From CAYGUI01 sp964353115 (GTDB taxonomy: Bacteria; Pseudomonadota; Gammaproteobacteria; JAGOUU01): a stretch of 9,971 nt of DNA. Positions within the stretch are counted from its first letter, which is position 1; each line of letters begins with the position of its first letter. Position numbers and translations under genes: made by a program. Shown piece by piece: positions 6,906 through 9,971 of this stretch. The notes below the pieces were generated by a model. That model saw only the letters and a program-made list of their open reading frames with translations, had not been told where the DNA came from and ran no database searches. Location of the stretch: the NCBI GenBank assembly GCA_964353115.1, contig CAYGUI010000047.1, positions 1 to 9,971 of the forward strand. Direction: 5' to 3'.

Positions 6906-8068
6906 ATTTAGATTATTTAGTTCCGCCAGGAGAAGGCGTTTATACAGTGCATACTGCGCGTGATAAGCGTGAGAAGTTGCAGCAGAAAATTTATGGGACT
7001 TGTGATCCTGATGAGGTTAAGAAGAACTGGATTTCCGCCTGCGCGGAAATGACGGCCGAGGCGGAAATGACGGCCGAGGCGGAAATGACGGCCGAGGCGG
7101 AAATGACGGCCGAGACGGAAGCGGCGGGAAACCAACACCCGTCATTCCCGCGAAGGCGGGAATCCAGTCCTAAATATTTCCTGCTCGGAATTTGCTCCGA
7201 CACTGGCGGCGGGATAATCCGCGGAGCAAATTGGGGACCATTATTTATCCGTGAAAAATTATATGCTGAAAAATTAAATAAATACTTCTTTGATTTGGGT
7301 GATATAAAAGTAATACCTCACTTATTACACGACAAATACTTAAACCAAGAAACAATAGAGTCTTGCCAAAAGGCTCTGTATGGTAAAAAAAATAATTTAG
7401 CGGTTAGTCCGTTATCTATTACTGAAGAAGTAGCGCGCGAATTTTACCAAAATTATCCGGATAAAATTTTAGTATCGTTAGGTGGTGATCATTCGATAAG
7501 TTACCCATTAGTAAAAGAATTTTTGTTATCACGCAAAAAATTAGGAATAAAAGCTGGCTTATTGCATTTTGATGCCCATACAGATTTATTAATCGAACGT
7601 TTGGGAATTGATTTGTGCTTTGGTTCGTGGACATCACATGTTTTAGAATTTTTAGATGATCCAAGTTTAGTAGTGCAAGTTGGAATTCGTGCAACAGGAA
7701 AAGAAAAAAAATATTGGGAAGATAAATTTGGAATTAAGCAATTTTGGAATAATGAAGCTGATCCGCAAAAAATTTTACAATATTTTAAAGATAAAAAAAT
7801 AGATGAATTATATATCTCTTTTGATATCGATTGTTTAGATTTTAATTATGCATCAGCAACTGGTACACCAGAAAAAGATGGTCTAAGCTTAAATCAGGCA
7901 TTAGAAATAATTAACGTAATTAAAAATAACTTTAATATTACAGGATTTGATTTGGTTGAAGTTGCGCCTTTTATTAATAATTTTTCACCCAATCCTGAAC
8001 CGGAAACAACATTAAACAGTGCAGTTAAAATATTAAAAAAGATTTTATGCACGAACGAACAATCTTAA
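6902..8068 (+). CDS. Arginase/agmatinase-family ureohydrolase carrying an in-frame palindromic element
   Basis: This 388-residue member of the arginase/agmatinase/formiminoglutamase superfamily is a binuclear-manganese hydrolase releasing urea (or formamide) from guanidino-type substrates. Metal ligands are all present: H197 in GGDHS, D224/H226/D228 in DAHTD, and D308/D310 in SFDIDCLD. ATGTPEKDG and DLVEVAPF are the usual following motifs. The core begins at about residue 91 (KYFLLGICSDTGGG). Residues 42-89 are encoded by a GC-rich repeat (7027-7167) unlike the rest; without it the protein would have about 341 residues. Residues 1-41 form an N-terminal extension I do not recognise. Start ATG 6902 has AGGA at 6890-6893 and overlaps the astD stop. 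Being in an astA-astD operon suggests arginine or N-succinylarginine as substrate (inference). Substrate class cannot be fixed by eye; agmatinase or formiminoglutamase remain possible. Confidence 0.9.
   Translation: MNLDYLVPPGEGVYTVHTARDKREKLQQKIYGTCDPDEVKKNWISACAEMTAEAEMTAEAEMTAEAEMTAETEAAGNQHPSFPRRRESSPKYFLLGICSDTGGGIIRGANWGPLFIREKLYAEKLNKYFFDLGDIKVIPHLLHDKYLNQETIESCQKALYGKKNNLAVSPLSITEEVAREFYQNYPDKILVSLGGDHSISYPLVKEFLLSRKKLGIKAGLLHFDAHTDLLIERLGIDLCFGSWTSHVLEFLDDPSLVVQVGIRATGKEKKYWEDKFGIKQFWNNEADPQKILQYFKDKKIDELYISFDIDCLDFNYASATGTPEKDGLSLNQALEIINVIKNNFNITGFDLVEVAPFINNFSPNPEPETTLNSAVKILKKILCTNEQS
7027..7167. repeat. In-frame palindromic element (about 141 bp) inside the ureohydrolase gene
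   Basis: The outer arms are 29-bp imperfect inverted repeats: 7027-7055 (begins CTGGATTTCCGCC) and 7139-7167 (ends GGCGGGAATCCAG), differing at only a few positions. Each arm is itself a palindrome: ATTTCC-N8-GGAAAT at 7031-7050 and ATTCCC-N8-GGGAAT at 7144-7163. Between them lie tandem 18-bp repeats and a short unique centre (about 7115-7138). The block is strongly GC-rich within AT-rich coding DNA and is exactly 47 codons long, so the frame is kept. Its translation contains NWISACAEMTAE and SFPRRRESS, peptides typical of such repeats when they fall in genes. Known parallels are the Rickettsia palindromic elements and Neisseria dRS3/NEMIS repeats. No transposase is present, and target duplications cannot be defined from one copy. 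Confidence 0.88.
7043..7114 (+). repeat. Four perfect tandem copies of an 18-bp unit
   Basis: GCGGAAATGACGGCCGAG is repeated four times without a mismatch at 7043-7060, 7061-7078, 7079-7096 and 7097-7114, followed by a degenerate partial copy (ACGGAAGCGGC). Twelve of the 18 bases are G or C. The unit begins within the left arm of the palindromic element, so it probably arose by slippage or unequal exchange after the element was in place. Being six codons long it never shifts frame; it codes for the hexapeptide AEMTAE repeated. Confidence 0.95.
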
Positions 8069-8487
8069 CAATATCACGCTATAAAAGAATATCTCTGCGT
8101 GAAGTACGGGCTAATAATCAGAAAATATATGAGATTTGTCGATATGTTTTTCGAGAGATCTTTTCTAAGCCGGCTCATGAATATATAGTAATTGGCGCTC
8201 ATGCTCTAATACAATCATTATTATATGAGCCTTTTGATAAAGAAGAGTTTATTGAAAAAATAATATATTGCAAAAATGTTGGTTTGAAATCGGATAAATC
8301 TGGTTTAGAGAGACTTATTACTATTGCTAAAATTATTTATAAATCTGATATTACTCCTCAATTTTCTAATCCTGAACAGCAAATACTTGATATTATGCAA
8401 GAAATTGTTCCTGAGTTCGATGTTAAGTTGTTTTATTATGGCGAATGTTTGGATGAATTAGACAAAAAAATAGAGAAAAACCCTTGA
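8047..8487 (+). CDS. Hypothetical protein, fourth gene of the ast-type operon
   Basis: I do not recognise this 146-residue protein. It has no signal peptide or membrane segment and is rich in charged residues and Ile, with a likely mainly helical fold (IYEICRYVFREIF, GLERLITIAKIIYK, EQQILDIMQEIVPEF). The C-terminus is Lys/Asp/Glu-rich (DELDKKIEKNP). GAHALIQSLLYEPFDKEEF is the most distinctive stretch. ATG 8047 lies 22 bp before the end of the ureohydrolase frame, so the two genes overlap in different frames. No Shine-Dalgarno is obvious, and no later ATG gives a sensible protein, which argues for coupled translation. Codon use is as AT-rich as that of its neighbours. It may act in, or regulate, arginine use, but context is the only evidence. 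The downstream promoter's -35 box overlaps its stop. Confidence 0.7.
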   Translation: MHERTILTISRYKRISLREVRANNQKIYEICRYVFREIFSKPAHEYIVIGAHALIQSLLYEPFDKEEFIEKIIYCKNVGLKSDKSGLERLITIAKIIYKSDITPQFSNPEQQILDIMQEIVPEFDVKLFYYGECLDELDKKIEKNP

Positions 8488-8538
8488 CTTAGTTGGGTAA
8501 GTGATATTAAATGTGCGTTTATATTTTTATTTTTGAGG
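8484..8538 (+). promoter_or_regulatory. Promoter and ribosome binding site for the small gene at 8549
   Basis: TTGACT at 8484-8489 is a near-consensus -35 overlapping the TGA stop of the preceding gene (8485-8487). Two -10 candidates exist: TTAAAT at 8507-8512 (17-bp spacing) and TATTAA at 8505-8510 (15-bp spacing, preceded by TG at 8502-8503 as an extended -10). A Shine-Dalgarno GAGG lies at 8535-8538, 10 bp before ATG 8549. The spacing of all elements is consistent with a separately transcribed gene. Confidence 0.5.
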
Positions 8539-8548
8539 TACTTTTATT

Positions 8549-8776
8549 ATGCAGTCAACAGGAAACCCATCAACTCCACTTAATCAAATTTCACCGTCTT
8601 TTGATAGTAGAACTCCTGAAGAACAGGATGATTTATTAAATTATCTTGGAGAAAAAGTAAAACAAGACTGGGCTAAGTCTAAGACGCCAATGGCTCCAGT
8701 TGTTCATGCTGCTATACCATTTCATCCAGTAAATATTGCAGCAAACATAAGCAACTCACCTTCAAAAAGAGCTTAA
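8549..8776 (+). CDS. Small hypothetical protein, Pro/Ser/Asn-rich
   Basis: This 75-residue protein has no recognisable domain. Residues 1-20 are Ser/Thr/Pro/Asn-rich and look disordered. Residues 22-44 contain an acidic stretch and a likely short helix (TPEEQDDLLNYLGEKVKQDW). The rest (45-75) is Pro/Ala/Asn-rich and ends SPSKRA. There is no signal peptide, transmembrane segment or cysteine. A GAGG ribosome binding site and an upstream promoter-like pair support real expression. The gene converges on the ubiI-type gene: the two stop codons share TTAA at 8773-8776, leaving no room for a separate terminator. A disordered, short, separately promoted protein could be a regulator, a secreted substrate or a lineage-specific orphan; none of these is supported by a motif. 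Confidence 0.6.
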   Translation: MQSTGNPSTPLNQISPSFDSRTPEEQDDLLNYLGEKVKQDWAKSKTPMAPVVHAAIPFHPVNIAANISNSPSKRA

Positions 8777-9921
8777 AAATTAACCCCAGCTGCAAATTTT
8801 ATTAAGCGCTTTTTAATTAAGGCGCTTTCATTTATTAGGCTTAATCCTAAATTTCTGGCCCAGGAAATAACCGTATTTTCACTGCCAAATAAAAATTTTA
8901 TATCGCGCATTGAGCGTCTCATAATTTCATTATGATATTTTCTACGGCGTTGATATTTTTTTAGGGTATTTAAATCAGCTATATTTTGTTTATTATCTTT
9001 AGCTTCAATTAATACTTTGGCTAAAATATGAGCATCTAAAATTCCCAAATTCATTCCTTGACCTGCAAGGGGATGAATAACATGCGCGGCATCACCAATT
9101 AAAGCCGCACCTTCTGTTACAAAATTATTAACCCGAACTTCATTAAGCTCAAACGAAAATCGTTTTGATGAGCTTATTATATTTCCCAGCTGATAATTAA
9201 AGTTGTTAGCCAAAACTTTATTAAATTCTAAATCATCTAAACTTAATAAATTTTTAGTTTGAGTCGGATTGTTTGACCAAACGATGGAAGATTTATTTTT
9301 ATCTTTTAATGGTAAGAAGGCTAAAATTTCGTCATGATTAAAAACTTGTCGAGCGATATTATTATGATCCTTTTCGTGTTCAATAGTCGCAACAATTGCT
9401 GAATGATTATACGGAGTTATTTTAGTTTTAAGATCAAAAATATGTCTTACGATAGAATTAGCACCATCTGCACCAATAGTTAATTCAGATTTATTAATAA
9501 TATCTTTTATATTTTCTTGAGTTGCATTAAATAAAAACTCTATATTTTTATTTTTCTGAGCTTGATTATATAAATTATAAGTTAATAAATTATTTTCAAT
9601 TACATAACCTAATTTATTAAGGCCCGCTATATTGCTATTAAACTTTAATTTACCAGGACCGTTAGCATCGATTAGATAAATATCAGAAAATATTCCTGAT
9701 CTTTCATCTAAATTCTTATCCCAAGCGTTTACATTATTAATAATTTTATACGAGCCAAGAGTTAATGCCACCACGCGAGTTTGATTTTCGGTGGGATATT
9801 GTGGCTCTACTGTTTTATCTAAAATAATTACCGAAAAATTATTATTTGCCAACTCAATCGCACAAGTTAAACCAGCAATACCAGCTCCAACTATTGCAAT
9901 ATCATAATCATAATTCTTCAT
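8773..9921 (-). CDS. ubiI: FAD-dependent ubiquinone-biosynthesis hydroxylase, UbiI (VisC)-like
   Basis: This 382-residue protein belongs to the UbiH/UbiF/UbiI family of class A flavoprotein monooxygenases, which hydroxylate the ubiquinone ring in the aerobic pathway at the inner face of the membrane. It has the FAD dinucleotide fold GAGIAG at residues 12-17, the family motif IGADGANSIVR, and the second FAD motif GDAAH at 276-280 followed by HPLAGQGMNLG. VATIEHEKDHNNIARQVF and ILAFLPLKDKNKSSIVWS resemble E. coli UbiI (C5 hydroxylase) more than UbiF or UbiH, so I favour UbiI, with some doubt because these paralogues shift specificity between lineages. The length is near the family norm (about 390-400). 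The start ATG at 9921-9919 overlaps the stop of another minus-strand frame by 14 bp, suggesting an operon. E. coli has ubiH directly before ubiI. Confidence 0.88.
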   Translation of the reverse strand: MKNYDYDIAIVGAGIAGLTCAIELANNNFSVIILDKTVEPQYPTENQTRVVALTLGSYKIINNVNAWDKNLDERSGIFSDIYLIDANGPGKLKFNSNIAGLNKLGYVIENNLLTYNLYNQAQKNKNIEFLFNATQENIKDIINKSELTIGADGANSIVRHIFDLKTKITPYNHSAIVATIEHEKDHNNIARQVFNHDEILAFLPLKDKNKSSIVWSNNPTQTKNLLSLDDLEFNKVLANNFNYQLGNIISSSKRFSFELNEVRVNNFVTEGAALIGDAAHVIHPLAGQGMNLGILDAHILAKVLIEAKDNKQNIADLNTLKKYQRRRKYHNEIMRRSMRDIKFLFGSENTVISWARNLGLSLINESALIKKRLIKFAAGVNF

Positions 9922-9971
9922 TTACTAACCCCAAGCGTTTACTAACTAAAATATTTTTTAAAAAGCCAAGA
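9908..9971 (-). CDS. 3' end of an upstream minus-strand gene (possibly ubiH)
   Basis: From the right edge one minus-strand frame stays open for 20 codons and stops at TGA 9910-9908, 14 bp inside the ubiI-type gene. The peptide LGFLKNILVSKRLGLVNEEL resembles the basic, Gly/Leu tails of UbiH-family hydroxylases (pattern PLK-x-L-x(4)-G-L). The other two minus-strand frames are closed by stops near the edge. In E. coli ubiH precedes ubiI, which fits, but 20 residues cannot prove identity. Confidence 0.4.
   Translation of the reverse strand, partial: LGFLKNILVSKRLGLVNEEL

Noticed and set aside
7027..7167. Repeats and palindromes suggesting a CRISPR array or a complete insertion sequence
   Set aside because: The 18-bp units are directly adjacent with no spacers, and there is no transposase or cas gene. 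A small non-autonomous palindromic element explains the pattern.
6902..7170. Possibility that the odd N-terminus of the ureohydrolase reflects a frameshift or sequencing error
   Set aside because: The frame is continuous through the element, the arms match each other over 29 bp, and both flanks are in the same frame. An insertion of 47 codons fits better than an error.
6917..7203. Two open minus-strand frames (73 and 70 codons) across the palindromic element, with repeats of FRLGRH and VISASA
   Set aside because: They exist only because the GC-rich 18-bp repeat lacks stops in several frames. They have no ribosome binding site and lie antisense to a well-supported enzyme gene.
7189..7232. Perfect 11-bp inverted repeat AATTTGCTCCG / CGGAGCAAATT with a 22-nt loop, just after the element
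   Set aside because: It falls in the conserved enzyme segment GICSDTGGGIIRGANWG, so the amino-acid constraint may explain it. There is no adjacent T-run and it is not part of the 29-bp arms.

Overview
The window looks like chromosomal DNA from an AT-rich gammaproteobacterium (roughly one-third G+C by eye). The TopA zinc-finger tail, Rep helicase, AstA/AstD and UbiI-type proteins are all gammaproteobacterial in character. Low G+C, GC-rich palindromic repeats and compact gene overlaps would suit a host-associated lineage such as Legionellales or relatives, but that placement is inference.

Layout, left to right. (1) 1-1057, plus strand: the last 174 codons of a DNA topoisomerase I-type gene, overlapping tsaC (threonylcarbamoyl-AMP synthase). 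(2) 1099-3093: rep, a complete superfamily-1 DNA helicase, with a possible leaderless start. (3) 3144-3464: a small exported Tyr/Gly/Arg-rich protein with four cysteines, behind a perfect TATAAT box and a good ribosome binding site. It is closed by a GC-rich double palindrome (3477-3523) shared with the convergent trhO (3522-4289, minus strand; tRNA uridine hydroxylase). (4) 4394-8487, plus strand: a tightly packed operon astA-astD-ureohydrolase-unknown, with 1-bp spacing, an ATGA overlap and a 22-bp overlap. (5) 8549-8776: a small unknown gene with its own promoter and ribosome binding site. (6) 8773-9921, minus strand: a UbiI-type ubiquinone-biosynthesis flavin hydroxylase, converging on the small gene so that both stop codons share one TTAA. 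The tail of another minus-strand gene, perhaps ubiH, enters at the right edge.

The operon codes for arginine breakdown. AstA succinylates arginine (or ornithine) and AstD performs the late aldehyde oxidation of the AST pathway. The succinylarginine dihydrolase AstB is not next to them; an arginase-family enzyme occupies its place. An arginase step giving ornithine, followed by AstA acting on ornithine, would be a coherent hybrid route, but this is inference.

The most striking object is a GC-rich element of about 141 bp (7027-7167) lying in frame inside the N-terminal part of the ureohydrolase gene. It has 29-bp inverted repeat arms, each itself a palindrome, and four perfect tandem copies of an 18-bp unit grown out of its left arm. 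It adds 47 codons, leaves the frame intact and spares every predicted metal ligand. It resembles the protein-coding palindromic elements known from Rickettsia, and its right arm fits the Neisseria dRS3 pattern.
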